Of a stretch of DNA of 64,000 bases, positions 51,863 to 60,530 are shown in pieces. The notes beneath the pieces were generated by a model. It saw only the letters and a list, made by a program, of their open reading frames with translations. It was not told the origin of the DNA and ran no database searches. Source of the stretch: Streptomyces sp. NBC_01471 (GTDB lineage Bacteria > Actinomycetota > Actinomycetes > Streptomycetales > Streptomycetaceae); NCBI RefSeq assembly GCF_041438865.1, contig NZ_CP109450.1:5148501-5212500 (forward strand), written 5' to 3'. Each line of letters begins with the position of its first letter. Positions within the stretch are counted from its first letter, which is position 1. Made by a program: the position numbers and the translations under genes.

Positions 51863-53320
51863 ATGACCGCCGTACGATCCGAGACCACCACCCGTGAGCA
51901 GGCGCCCGCGACGACGGATTTCCCCGTGGACTTCGTCTGGGGCGCGGCCACCGCCGCCTACCAGGTGGAGGGCGCCGCCGCCTCCGACGGCCGCACCCCG
52001 TCCATCTGGGACACCTTCAGCCACACCCCGGGCAAGGTCCGCAACGGTGACACCGGCGACATCGCCGCCGACCACTACCACCGCTACCGCGACGACGTGG
52101 CGCTGATGAAGGAGCTGGGCCTCAAGGCGTACCGCTTCTCCGTCTCCTGGTCGCGGGTGCAGCCCACCGGCCGGGGCCCGGCCGTGGAACGCGGCCTGGA
52201 CTTCTACCGCAGACTCGCCGACGAACTCCTCGAAGCGGGCATCACCCCGGTCGCCACCCTCTACCACTGGGACCTGCCGCAGGAGTTGGAGGACGCGGGC
52301 GGCTGGCCCCACCGGGCCACCGCCGACCGCTTCACCGACTACGCGGCGATCATGGCCGGCGCCCTCGGCGACCGCGTCGGCATGTGGACCACCCTCAACG
52401 AGCCGTGGTGCTCCGCCTTCCTCGGGTACGGCTCCGGGGTGCACGCCCCGGGCCGCACCGAACCGGCCGCGACCCTGCGGGCGGCCCACCATCTCAACCT
52501 CGCCCATGGCCGGGCGACCGAGGTTCTGCGCGGTCAACTCCCCGCCACCGCGCAGATCTCGGTCACCCTCAATCTCCACCAGGTCCGGCCGCTGACCGGC
52601 AGCGCGGCCGACGCCGACGCCGCGCGCCGGATCGACGCGGTCGGCAACCGGATCTTCACCGGCCCGATCCTGGACGGCGCCTACCCCGATGACCTGATCG
52701 CCGACACCGCGCACCTGGTGGACTGGTCGGAGCTGGTACGGGACGGCGATCAGGCCACCATCGCGGCCCCCGTCGACGTGCTGGGCGTCAACTACTACAC
52801 ACCGACGCTGGTTTCGACACCGGATACCGGCGCCGGGGACACCCGCGACGACGGCCACGGCAGCAGCGACCACTCGCCCTGGACCGGCTCCGAGCACGTC
52901 GCCTTCCACCTGGCGGAGGGCAAGAAGCGCACCGCGATGAACTGGGCGATCGACCCCGACGGGCTGTACAGCCTGCTGACGGACGTCAGCCGGGACCACC
53001 CGGGACTGCCGTTGATGGTCACCGAGAACGGCGCCGCCTTCGACGACTACGTCTCGCCCGAAGGCCGGGTCGCCGACCCCGAGCGGATCGACTACCTGCG
53101 CGGCCATCTCGACGCCGTACGGCGGGCGGTGGCCGACGGCGCCGATGTGCGCGGGTACTTCCTCTGGTCGCTGATGGACAACTTCGAGTGGGGGTACGGG
53201 TACTCGAAGCGGTTCGGCGCGGTCTACGTCGACTACGCGTCCCAGCGCCGGATCCCGAAGTCGAGCGCCCACTGGTACGCCGACGTGATCCGCCGCAACG
53301 CACTGCCTCCGGTGGACTGA
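51863..53320 (+). CDS. bglC: GH1 beta-glucosidase
   Basis: 485 residues. Acid/base Glu180 in TLNEPW and nucleophile Glu388 in VTENG; WGAATAAYQVEGA near the N-terminus and YSKRFGAVYVDY at the C-terminus are classical GH1. No signal peptide: hydrolyses imported cellobiose/cellotriose in the cytoplasm to glucose, which relieves CebR induction. ATG 51863 lies immediately after the CebR box. Confidence 0.93.
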   Translation: MTAVRSETTTREQAPATTDFPVDFVWGAATAAYQVEGAAASDGRTPSIWDTFSHTPGKVRNGDTGDIAADHYHRYRDDVALMKELGLKAYRFSVSWSRVQPTGRGPAVERGLDFYRRLADELLEAGITPVATLYHWDLPQELEDAGGWPHRATADRFTDYAAIMAGALGDRVGMWTTLNEPWCSAFLGYGSGVHAPGRTEPAATLRAAHHLNLAHGRATEVLRGQLPATAQISVTLNLHQVRPLTGSAADADAARRIDAVGNRIFTGPILDGAYPDDLIADTAHLVDWSELVRDGDQATIAAPVDVLGVNYYTPTLVSTPDTGAGDTRDDGHGSSDHSPWTGSEHVAFHLAEGKKRTAMNWAIDPDGLYSLLTDVSRDHPGLPLMVTENGAAFDDYVSPEGRVADPERIDYLRGHLDAVRRAVADGADVRGYFLWSLMDNFEWGYGYSKRFGAVYVDYASQRRIPKSSAHWYADVIRRNALPPVD

Positions 53321-53403
53321 CCCGGCCGGGCCCCGGCGGACGGAGGGGACCGGTCCCGTGCCCGGTCCGGTCCGTTTTCCGGCGGCCCGCCCACCCCGTA
53401 CAG

Positions 53404-53417
53404 TGGGAGCGCTCCCA
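53404..53417 (+). promoter_or_regulatory. CebR operator upstream of cebR
   Basis: Exact TGGGAGCGCTCCCA, 113 nt before the cebR ATG; indicates autoregulation. Confidence 0.85.
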
Positions 53418-53530
53418 CCAGGGGTGCGCGGTACGGGGCGGACCCCTCCCCGAGCGTGTCGAGGAGCCGACGACCGGACTTGGTCCGGTTATCCGACTTG
53501 TGAGAAATTGACCGCGAACGGGAGGCAGCC

Positions 53531-54580
53531 ATGGCGGCAGCGCGAGTACGGAGCGGCGGGCGGCCCACGCTCGAAGAGGTCGCGGCACGGGCCGGGGTCG
53601 GACGCGGCACGGCATCCCGGGTCATCAACGGATCGCCCCGGGTCAGCGCCCGCACCCGCGAGGCCGTCGAAGCCGCGGTCGCCGAGCTGGGTTACGTACC
53701 CAACCGGGCGGCCCGCGCGCTCGCCGGGAACCGTACGGACGCCATCGCCCTCGTCGTCCCCGAGCCGGAGACCCGCTTCTTCGCCGAGCCGTACTTCTCG
53801 GACATCGTCCGGGGCGTCGGTGCCGCGCTCGCCGACACCGAGATGCAGCTGCTGCTCACGCTCGTCGGCAGCGACCGCGAGCGGGACCGGCTCGCCCAGT
53901 ATCTGGCCGCGCACCGGGTGGACGGGGTGCTGCTCGTCTCCGCGCACGCGGACGACCCGCTGCCCGAGCTGCTGCAGCAGCTCTCCATCCCGGCCGTGGT
54001 GAGCGGCCGGCGCTCCGACCGGGAGACGCTTCCCTCGGTCGACTCGGACAACTACCAGGGCGCGCGCAGCGCCGTCGGGCACCTGGTCGCGCGGGGCCGG
54101 CACAGGATCGCGACGATCACCGGACCGCCCGACATATACGCCGCGCAGTGCCGCATCGACGGGTACCGCAAGGCCGTCGCCGCCGCGGGCGCCGACGGCG
54201 ACGAGGCGCTCGTCGCCCCGGCCGACTTCTCCGAGGAGAGCGGTCGCCGGGCGATGGAGCTGCTGCTCGACCGCCGGCCCGATCTGGACGCGGTGTTCGC
54301 CGCGTCCGACGTGATGGCGGCCGGAGCCCGCCAGGTGCTGCGCGAGCGCGGCCTGCGGGTGCCGGACGACGTGGCGCTGGTCGGCTTCGACGACTCGGTG
54401 ATCGCCCGTCATATGGACCCGCCGCTGACGAGCGTGCGACAGCCGATCGAGGAGATGGGCCGCGCCATGGCCCGTCTGCTGCTCTCGGAGATCGCGGCGC
54501 ACCGCTCGCCCGGGGCGCCCGCCGTCGAGCGGACCCAACTGGTGCTCCCGACGGATCTGGTGCCGCGGCTCAGCTCGTAG
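53531..54580 (+). CDS. cebR: LacI-family cellulose-utilisation repressor
   Basis: 349 residues; GGGAGG upstream. N-terminal LacI HTH and hinge (LEEVAARAGVGRGTASRVIN, YVPNRAARALAG), then a periplasmic-binding-like ligand domain (LLVSAHADDP, VVSGRRSD, GFDDSVIARHMDPPLTSVRQP). Position at the end of cebEFG-bglC and three matching operators identify CebR, which releases DNA when bound to cello-oligosaccharides and in pathogens gates toxin synthesis. Confidence 0.93.
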   Translation: MAAARVRSGGRPTLEEVAARAGVGRGTASRVINGSPRVSARTREAVEAAVAELGYVPNRAARALAGNRTDAIALVVPEPETRFFAEPYFSDIVRGVGAALADTEMQLLLTLVGSDRERDRLAQYLAAHRVDGVLLVSAHADDPLPELLQQLSIPAVVSGRRSDRETLPSVDSDNYQGARSAVGHLVARGRHRIATITGPPDIYAAQCRIDGYRKAVAAAGADGDEALVAPADFSEESGRRAMELLLDRRPDLDAVFAASDVMAAGARQVLRERGLRVPDDVALVGFDDSVIARHMDPPLTSVRQPIEEMGRAMARLLLSEIAAHRSPGAPAVERTQLVLPTDLVPRLSS

Positions 54581-54618
54581 GCCCTGTCCGGCCGGAGGCG
54601 GCTGCCGCGGATACGGAG

Positions 54619-54650
54619 AAGGGCCGATCTGCTGAAGCAGATCGGCCCTT
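54619..54650. terminator. Terminator between cebR and tRNA-His
   Basis: Arms AAGGGCCGATCTGCT (54619-54633) and complement (54636-54650); serves both converging transcripts. Confidence 0.8.
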
Positions 54651-54660
54651 GATCGAAAAG

Positions 54661-54734
54661 GGTGAGTAACGGGACTCGAACCCGCGACATCCTGGACCAC
54701 AACCAGGTGCTCTACCGTCTGAGCTATACCCACC
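54661..54734 (-). tRNA. tRNA-His(GTG)
   Basis: Minus strand: extra G at -1 opposite C73, acceptor GTGGGTA / TACTCAC (one G-T pair), anticodon loop with GTG (GGTTGTGGTCC), T arm GGTTCGAGTCC. CCA not encoded. Next to orn and adpA. Confidence 0.95.
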
Positions 54735-54846
54735 ATGACCGTGTCGTTTCCGACCGGCCGAGAAAAAGTGTACAGGGTCCGGGAGGGTGCTCGCTCCCGC
54801 CTTTCGGGCGGGTCGCCGGCCGTCCGCGCGGAGCGCCCGCGGGATC

Positions 54847-55449
54847 CTAATCCGCAGGCAGGACGTACTTGGCCGCGATCTTCTTCGCGGTGTCCGAGTC
54901 CGGGCCCGGCTGCGGTACGAAGACGGCCTCCCGGTAGTAGCGCAGCTCCGCGATCGACTCGCGGATGTCCGCCAGCGCCCGGTGGTTGCCGTTCTTCTCC
55001 GGGCTGTTGAAGTAGGCCCGCGGGTACCAGCGGCGGGACAGCTCCTTGATCGATGAGACGTCCACGATCCGGTAGTGCAGGTAGCCCTCAAGATCCTTCA
55101 TGTCGCGCAGCAGGAAGCCCCGGTCGGTGCCGACCGAGTTCCCGCAGAGCGGCGCCTTGCCCGGCTCCTTCACGTGCTCGCGTACGTACGCCAGCACCTG
55201 CGCCTCGGCGTCGGCCAGTGTGGTGCCGCCGTCCAGTTCGTCGAGCAGGCCGGATGAGGTGTGCATCTTCCGCACCACGTCGGGCATGGTCTCCAGGGCC
55301 TCGGCGGGCGGGCGGATCACGATGTCCACCCCTTCGCCGAGCACGTTCAGCTCCGAGTCGGTGACCAGTGCGGCCACCTCAATGAGTGCGTCGTCCGTCA
55401 ACGAGAGCCCGGTCATCTCGCAGTCGATCCACACCATGCGATCGTTCAT
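54847..55449 (-). CDS. orn: Oligoribonuclease
   Basis: 200 residues. DEDDh exonuclease: Asp-x-Glu in VWIDCEMTGL, Asp in NSVGTDRGFLLRDM, His-Asp in NGNHRALADIRES. Degrades nanoRNA and pGpG, the last step of c-di-GMP breakdown. In Streptomyces orn lies next to adpA and affects aerial growth. It has its own transcript, separated from adpA by a strong terminator. Confidence 0.95.
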   Translation of the reverse strand: MNDRMVWIDCEMTGLSLTDDALIEVAALVTDSELNVLGEGVDIVIRPPAEALETMPDVVRKMHTSSGLLDELDGGTTLADAEAQVLAYVREHVKEPGKAPLCGNSVGTDRGFLLRDMKDLEGYLHYRIVDVSSIKELSRRWYPRAYFNSPEKNGNHRALADIRESIAELRYYREAVFVPQPGPDSDTAKKIAAKYVLPAD

Positions 55450-55490
55450 ACGCCCTACCTTAGACCGGTCGGCACGGACACCTGACGGAA

Positions 55491-55522
55491 CAGGGGGCCG
55501 GGCCCTGAGGCCCGGCCCCCTG
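55491..55522 (-). terminator. adpA terminator
   Basis: Perfect 14-bp arms CAGGGGGCCGGGCC and complement, loop CTGA. Confidence 0.8.
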
Positions 55523-55531
55523 GGGGCACTG

Positions 55532-56746
55532 CTAGGTCGCGCTCCGTTGCCCCGGGACCACCGGGCGGCCCGGTGCGTACGTGTCCGAGCCGGGCTTTCC
55601 CGGCTCTGGCAGCGCGGGGGAGCCCTGCGGTGGCGCCGGGGGCTGGGCGCCGCCCGGTCCCGCGGCGCGGCGGGCCTGCGGGACGCCGTCCGCCGCCGGG
55701 GCCACCGGTACGGGTTCGGACCCCTGCGGCCTGCGGGCCCGGTACGCCGTCCGGTACGCGGCCGGTGACGAGCCCAGCTGGCGCCGGAAGTGGCCGCGCA
55801 GCGCGACCGGCGAACGGAAGCCGCAGCGGCCCGCGACCTCGTCCACCGAGTAGTCCGACGTCTCCAGCAGGCGCTGCGCCTGCAGCACCCGCTGCGTGAT
55901 CAGCCACTGGAGCGGCGCGCTGCCGGTCAGCGAGCGGAACCGGCGGTCGAACGTCCGGCGGCTCATGTACGCGCGGGCCGCCAGGGTCTCCACGTCGAAC
56001 TGCTCGTGGAGGTGCTCCAGCGCCCAGGCGACGACCTCCGCGAGGGGGTCGGAGCCGATTTCCTCCGGTAAAGACCTGTCGAGGTAGCGCTCCTGGCCGC
56101 CGGTCCTGCGCGGGGGGACCACCAGCCGCCTGGCGAGCGCTCCCGCCGCGTCCGCGCCGTGGTCCGTCCGCACGATGTGCAGGCACAGATCGATTCCCGC
56201 CGCGGTCCCGGCCGAGGTCAGGACGTCGCCGTCGTCGACGAAGAGCTCACGCGGGTCCACGTGGACCGACGGATAGCGCTTCGCGAGTGTCGGCGCGTAC
56301 ATCCAGTGCGTGGTCGCGGGCCTGCCGTCCAGCAGTCCCGCGGCGGCCAGCACGAAGGCGCCGGTGCACAGGCCGACGATGCGCGCACCCTCCTCGTGGG
56401 CGCGGCGCAGTGCGTCCAGTGCCTCGGGCGGCGGCGGCGAGGTGATCGACCGCCACGCCGGGACGACGACGGTGCCGGCCCTGCCGATGGCCTCCAGGCC
56501 GTACGGCGCGGTGAGTTCCAGTCCGCCCGTGGTGCGCAGCGGCCCCTCTTCGCCCGCGCACACCAGCAGCCGGTAACGGGGCACCCCGGCGTCCTGCCGG
56601 TCGATGCCGAAGACGGAGAGCGGAATCGAGCTCTCGAATATGGGGCCGCCGCTGAAGAGCAGTACCGAAACGATCTCCTTGCGGCGGCGCCCGGAGAGCT
56701 TTCTTACGGTCTCCGCCACGGCGATGGAGTCCTGGCCCTGACTCAT
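55532..56746 (-). CDS. adpA: AdpA (BldH), AraC-family global regulator
   Basis: 404 residues. N-terminal ThiJ/PfpI-like dimerisation domain (about 25-200, LLFSGGPIFESSIPLSVFGI, GLCTGAFVLAAAG) and C-terminal AraC double HTH (about 235-335, VETLAARAYMSRRTFDRRF, VDEVAGRCGFRSPVALRGHF). The linker holds a TTA leucine codon, Leu226 (bases 56071-56069), so translation needs the bldA tRNA. Master activator of differentiation and secondary metabolism, downstream of gamma-butyrolactone signals in some species. Tail of about 70 Pro/Ala/Gly-rich residues is variable among species. Confidence 0.97.
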   Translation of the reverse strand: MSQGQDSIAVAETVRKLSGRRRKEIVSVLLFSGGPIFESSIPLSVFGIDRQDAGVPRYRLLVCAGEEGPLRTTGGLELTAPYGLEAIGRAGTVVVPAWRSITSPPPPEALDALRRAHEEGARIVGLCTGAFVLAAAGLLDGRPATTHWMYAPTLAKRYPSVHVDPRELFVDDGDVLTSAGTAAGIDLCLHIVRTDHGADAAGALARRLVVPPRRTGGQERYLDRSLPEEIGSDPLAEVVAWALEHLHEQFDVETLAARAYMSRRTFDRRFRSLTGSAPLQWLITQRVLQAQRLLETSDYSVDEVAGRCGFRSPVALRGHFRRQLGSSPAAYRTAYRARRPQGSEPVPVAPAADGVPQARRAAGPGGAQPPAPPQGSPALPEPGKPGSDTYAPGRPVVPGQRSAT

Positions 56747-57587
56747 GGTGCTAAGCCCCCCTCGGTGCTCACGGCTCCCTGATCCTGTCGGGACTGTCGC
56801 TCCTGCAAACTGCTTTTAATCGTCACAGCCCCTCGGTCCAGCACGAGTTCCCCCCGCCTCTTACCCATGATCGAATCTACTGCGTCCCGTGCTGCCGGCG
56901 TGACAAGTTCGACTGACGGCGTTATGTCGACATGGCAACTTGGCGCGAAGCATTCGATCAGGAAGCGTTTCACTCAGGAAGCCCGCAGGGAAGTGGGCAT
57001 CCCGCGCATGGCCCGTCCCAGTAGGGTGCGAGAGCCGCCTGTGGTCCTTTCATCCCTGGTGGCACCGGGGTTGACGTATCGTTCCGCCAAGGTCGGGGTG
57101 GGTCGCGTAAGTTGGCTGAAAACGATCGGGCGCGCGGGTGGGATTCAGTCAGAGGCCCGGCGTGCGCCTCTCAGACTGCCACCGGAACCTGTGCGCTCCC
57201 CGCACGCCGGGCCCGCGCGGCGGACGAACGGCGGCCGGGCGGCGGCCGTACGCCCCCTGTCTGCCCGGCGGGCGGCGGCCCGGGGTCCGGCGTGTGTGCG
57301 GAGCCGCGAGGGGGAGCGCGGACGGGAAGCGCGCGGCGGTCGGTTTTCGGCTCCGGCGGCACGGGCGGGAAGCTGTAGATACCACCTGGCATTGCCATTT
57401 ACCGGCCCGCTCGGGCATGCTCCCTGGAACGCCGGACTGGATCGGCGTGCGGTGGGCAGAGGAGGAGTGTCGCCGTACTCTGGAGGGTATGGGCTTGGGA
57501 AGATGATTCCCGGACACAGCTCCGCCGGACACGCTCCACCGTCAACTGCCGTTCCCTCCCAACAGGATCTTCTTCGCCGAGATACCG
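56747..57587. other. Long regulatory region upstream of adpA
   Basis: 840 nt with no credible gene, between divergent adpA and the stress-protein gene. The adpA-proximal 350 nt are clearly AT-richer than average. TGGCGCGAAG at 56941-56950 matches the AdpA site TGGCSNGWWY in 9 of 10 positions, consistent with autoregulation. A long hairpin lies at 57154-57213. Confidence 0.7.
57154..57213. promoter_or_regulatory. 13-bp hairpin in the adpA upstream region
   Basis: GGCCCGGCGTGCG (57154-57166) and exact complement (57201-57213), 34-nt loop. May be a terminator of an upstream leader or a structured 5' UTR. Confidence 0.5.
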
Positions 57588-58109
57588 ATGGCCGGTTACG
57601 AATTCTCCGAACCCGCGGACCGCAGGAAGATCGCCGATCCATCGGCCGAACTCCATGCGGCGGACGCACCACGTCACGCATGTGATCCCGCTTTCAGACA
57701 CGGGGTCGTCGTCGGTTTCGACGGCTCGACCTCCAGTGAGCGGGCCCTTGCCTATGCCATCGGCATGGCCGTACGACTGGGCTCCGGCCTGATCATCGTC
57801 CACGTCGCCAACCGGCTCCCGACCACGGTCTGGGCGGGCTGCGAGCCCCCCGTCTTCGTGGACGTGCCCGACCACAGGACCGAAGTGCTCGGCCTCGAAC
57901 TGGCCTGCGCCGACTATCTCGCCGACGTGCCCTGGATCCTGGTGGAGCGCGGCGGCGACATCTGCCACGAGCTGGAGGAGGTCGGCCGGGAGTACTCCGC
58001 GGACGCGATCGTGGTCGGCTCGACGCACGGCATCGTCGGGCGGATCTTCGGCTCGGTGGCCGGGCGGCTGGCGCGGCGCGCCCAGCGGCCCGTCATCGTC
58101 ATCCCGTGA
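57588..58109 (+). CDS. Universal stress protein family protein
   Basis: 173 residues, one UspA domain from about residue 38: GVVVGFDGSTSSERALAYA, and the ATP-binding motif VVGSTHGIVGRIFGSVAGRL (G-2x-G-9x-G-S). The 35-residue N-terminal extension is charged. ATP-binding stress protein of unknown partner. Convergent with glmS. Confidence 0.85.
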   Translation: MAGYEFSEPADRRKIADPSAELHAADAPRHACDPAFRHGVVVGFDGSTSSERALAYAIGMAVRLGSGLIIVHVANRLPTTVWAGCEPPVFVDVPDHRTEVLGLELACADYLADVPWILVERGGDICHELEEVGREYSADAIVVGSTHGIVGRIFGSVAGRLARRAQRPVIVIP

Positions 58110-58155
58110 CGCGGCCCGGCCGGGCACGGGACGCCGCCGCCTCCGCCGGGCAACA

Positions 58156-58194
58156 CCGGCTGTTCCCGTGGAGGTTGCCCCCGGGAACAGCCGG
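58156..58194. terminator. Bidirectional terminator
   Basis: CCGGCTGTTCCCG (58156-58168) and exact complement (58182-58194) between convergent stops. Confidence 0.8.
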
Positions 58195-58202
58195 GCGGGC
58201 GG

Positions 58203-60020
58203 CTACTCGACGGTGACCGACTTCGCCAGGTTGCGTGGCTTGTCGATGTCCCGGCCCAGGGACAACGCCGTGTGGTAGGCGAGCAGTTGCAGCGGGATCC
58301 CCATCAGGATCGGGTCAAGCTCGTCCTCGTTCTTGGGTACCACGATCGTGTGGTCGGCCTTCGGCTGCTCCTGGTGCGCGACCGCGAGGATGCGCCCGTC
58401 GCGCGCCTTGATCTCCTCCAGTGCCGCCCGGTTCTTCTCCAGCAGATCGTCGTCGGGCACGATCGCGACCGTCGGCATGGCGGGCTCGATCAGCGCGAGC
58501 GGCCCGTGCTTCAGCTCCGACGCCGGATACGCCTCGGCGTGGATGTACGAGACCTCCTTGAGCTTCAGCGAGGCCTCCCGCGCCACCGGGTAGCCGCGCA
58601 CCCGCCCGATGAACATCATCGACCTGGCATCCGCGTACTCGCCGGCCAGCTTCTCGATCTCGTCCTCCCGGTCCAGGATCTCGGCGATCTGACCGGGCAG
58701 CTTCCGCAGCCCCGCGATGATCCGCTTGCCGTCGGCCACCGACAGGTCGCGGATGCGGCCCAGGTGGAGCGCGAGGAGCGCGAAGGAGACCACCGTGTTG
58801 GTGAAGCACTTCGTCGAGACGACGCAGACCTCCGGGCCCGCGTGCACGTACACACCGCCGTCGGTCTCGCGCGCGATCGCCGAGCCGACGACGTTCACCA
58901 CGCCGAGCACCCGCGCGCCCTTGCGCTTGAGCTCCTGCACCGCCGCCAGCACGTCGTACGTCTCACCGGACTGCGACACGGCGACGTACAGCGTGTCGGG
59001 GTCCACCACCGGGTTGCGGTATCGGAACTCCGAAGCGGGCTCGGCGTCCGCGGGGATGCGGGCCAGCTCCTCGATCAGCTGGGCGCCCATCTGGCCCGCG
59101 TGGTACGAGGTGCCGCAGCCGAGGATCTTCACCCGGCGCACGCCCCGCGCGTCCCGGGCGTCCAGGTTGAGGCCGCCCAGGTGCACGGTGGAGAAGCGGT
59201 CGTCGATCCGGCCGCGCAGCACCCGGTCGACCGCCTCGGCCTGCTCGGAGATCTCCTTGTGCATGTACGTGTCGTGGCCGCCCATGTCGTACGACTCGGC
59301 CTCCCACTCCACGGTGGTCGGCGTCGACGAGGTGGTGGAGCCCTCGGTCGTGTACGTACGGAAGTCGTCGGCCTTGAGGGTGGCCATCTCGCCGTCGTCC
59401 AGCGTGACGACCTGGCGGGTGTGCGAGACGAGGGCCGCCACGTCGGACGCGACGAACATCTCCTTCTCGCCGATGCCCAGGACGACCGGCGACCCGTTGC
59501 GGGCGACGACGATGCGGTCCGGGAAGTCCGCGTGCATGACCGCGACGCCGTACGTGCCCTCGATCACCCGCAGGGCCTCGCGGACCTTCTCCTCCAGCGT
59601 CGCCGCCGGGGAGCGGGCGATGAGGTGCGTGAGGACCTCGGTGTCGGTCTCGGAGAGGAACTCCACACCGTCGGCGTTGAGCCGGGCGCGCAGGTCGGAC
59701 GCGTTGTCGATGATGCCGTTGTGGACGACGGCGACCTTGCCCTCCGCGTCCAGGTGCGGGTGGGCGTTGAGGTCGCTGGGGGCGCCGTGGGTGGCCCAGC
59801 GGGTGTGGGCGATACCGGTGGTGCCCGCGAAACGCTTGGGGACCCGGGCCTCCAGCTCACGGACGCGGCCCTTCGCCTTCACCATCTTCAGCGCGGTGGA
59901 CTTGGGAGAGGAGATGACGATGCCCGAGGAGTCATACCCCCGGTACTCCAGCCGCTGGAGCCCCTCCAGCAGCAGCGGTGCCACATCACGCTTGCCGATG
60001 TACCCGACGATTCCGCACAT
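58203..60020 (-). CDS. glmS: Glutamine--fructose-6-phosphate aminotransferase (isomerizing)
   Basis: 605 residues. N-terminal class II glutamine amidotransferase with catalytic Cys2 (MCGIVGYIGKRDV), RWATHGAP and HNGIIDN; two SIS domains (about 285-420, GCGTSYHAGQMG, SQSGETYD; and 455-590) and the C-terminal KSVTVE. Makes glucosamine-6-phosphate for cell-wall precursors. AAGGAG precedes the ATG. Glucosamine-6-phosphate is also the DasR effector, linking this gene to the dre-bearing neighbours. Confidence 0.97.
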   Translation of the reverse strand: MCGIVGYIGKRDVAPLLLEGLQRLEYRGYDSSGIVISSPKSTALKMVKAKGRVRELEARVPKRFAGTTGIAHTRWATHGAPSDLNAHPHLDAEGKVAVVHNGIIDNASDLRARLNADGVEFLSETDTEVLTHLIARSPAATLEEKVREALRVIEGTYGVAVMHADFPDRIVVARNGSPVVLGIGEKEMFVASDVAALVSHTRQVVTLDDGEMATLKADDFRTYTTEGSTTSSTPTTVEWEAESYDMGGHDTYMHKEISEQAEAVDRVLRGRIDDRFSTVHLGGLNLDARDARGVRRVKILGCGTSYHAGQMGAQLIEELARIPADAEPASEFRYRNPVVDPDTLYVAVSQSGETYDVLAAVQELKRKGARVLGVVNVVGSAIARETDGGVYVHAGPEVCVVSTKCFTNTVVSFALLALHLGRIRDLSVADGKRIIAGLRKLPGQIAEILDREDEIEKLAGEYADARSMMFIGRVRGYPVAREASLKLKEVSYIHAEAYPASELKHGPLALIEPAMPTVAIVPDDDLLEKNRAALEEIKARDGRILAVAHQEQPKADHTIVVPKNEDELDPILMGIPLQLLAYHTALSLGRDIDKPRNLAKSVTVE

Positions 60021-60035
60021 ATCGCTCCTTGATTC

Positions 60036-60314
60036 CTAGCCGTAGATCATGCGGCGCAGCTGCCGCAGGGAGAGCTCGGGCGGTGCCACTGCACGATGAG
60101 GCAGCTCGTCCGAGATCTGCTGGAAAATGTCCGGGTTCGTCTGTCCGCGGGCCTGTAGTTCACGGTGGCGCCTGCGGACGAACTCCTCCGTCGTCTCGTC
60201 GAAATAGGCCAGCACATCGAGGACCACCCGGGCGGCTTCGCCGCGCTGGAGGGCGGAGCTGCGCACCAGGTGGTCGATGAGGTCGTCGTAGGACGGACGG
60301 GATGTTGCGGCCAC
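60036..60314 (-). CDS. Small conserved protein upstream of glmS
   Basis: 92 residues from GTG 60314 (no SD; possibly leaderless). Mostly helical and charged (YDDLIDHLVRSSALQRGEAA, FVRRRHRELQARG). No known domain recognised. Ends 15 nt before glmS, so it is cotranscribed. Function unknown; a role in glmS expression or as a small partner is possible. Confidence 0.65.
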   Translation of the reverse strand: MAATSRPSYDDLIDHLVRSSALQRGEAARVVLDVLAYFDETTEEFVRRRHRELQARGQTNPDIFQQISDELPHRAVAPPELSLRQLRRMIYG

Positions 60315-60353
60315 CCGTTGATATTGGAGTGGAGCGAGGTCCTGTGCAAGAAT

Positions 60354-60373
60354 TCTGCCCGATATCGGGCAGA
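60354..60373. promoter_or_regulatory. Perfect 20-bp palindrome
   Basis: TCTGCCCGATATCGGGCAGA between the divergent glmS operon and hexosaminidase gene, 40 nt upstream of the small gene. Operator for an unidentified dimeric regulator. Confidence 0.7.
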
Positions 60374-60428
60374 TGGAGGCAGATGGGCCCCTGCGGATTC
60401 GGTTGTTCCGTCCGGGAGGGAGGTCCGG

Positions 60429-60448
60429 AGTGGTCTATACCCTTGACC
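60429..60448 (+). promoter_or_regulatory. dre site overlapping the hexosaminidase -35
   Basis: AGTGGTCTATACCCTT (60429-60444) matches the DasR dre pattern A(G/C)TGGTCTAGACCA(G/C)T at most positions and overlaps TTGACC (60443-60448), a likely -35. Confidence 0.75.
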
Positions 60449-60530
60449 CTCCCGGGGGCGTGCGATACCCATGGGACACGTTCCGTCGCCCAGCACCACA
60501 GTTGCGAGACCCTCCGGAGGGAATCCGCTT

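Noticed and set aside
56867..57685. 272-codon open frame in the adpA upstream region
   Set aside because: Overlaps the stress-protein gene in another frame, has atypical composition and crosses the AT-rich promoter of adpA.
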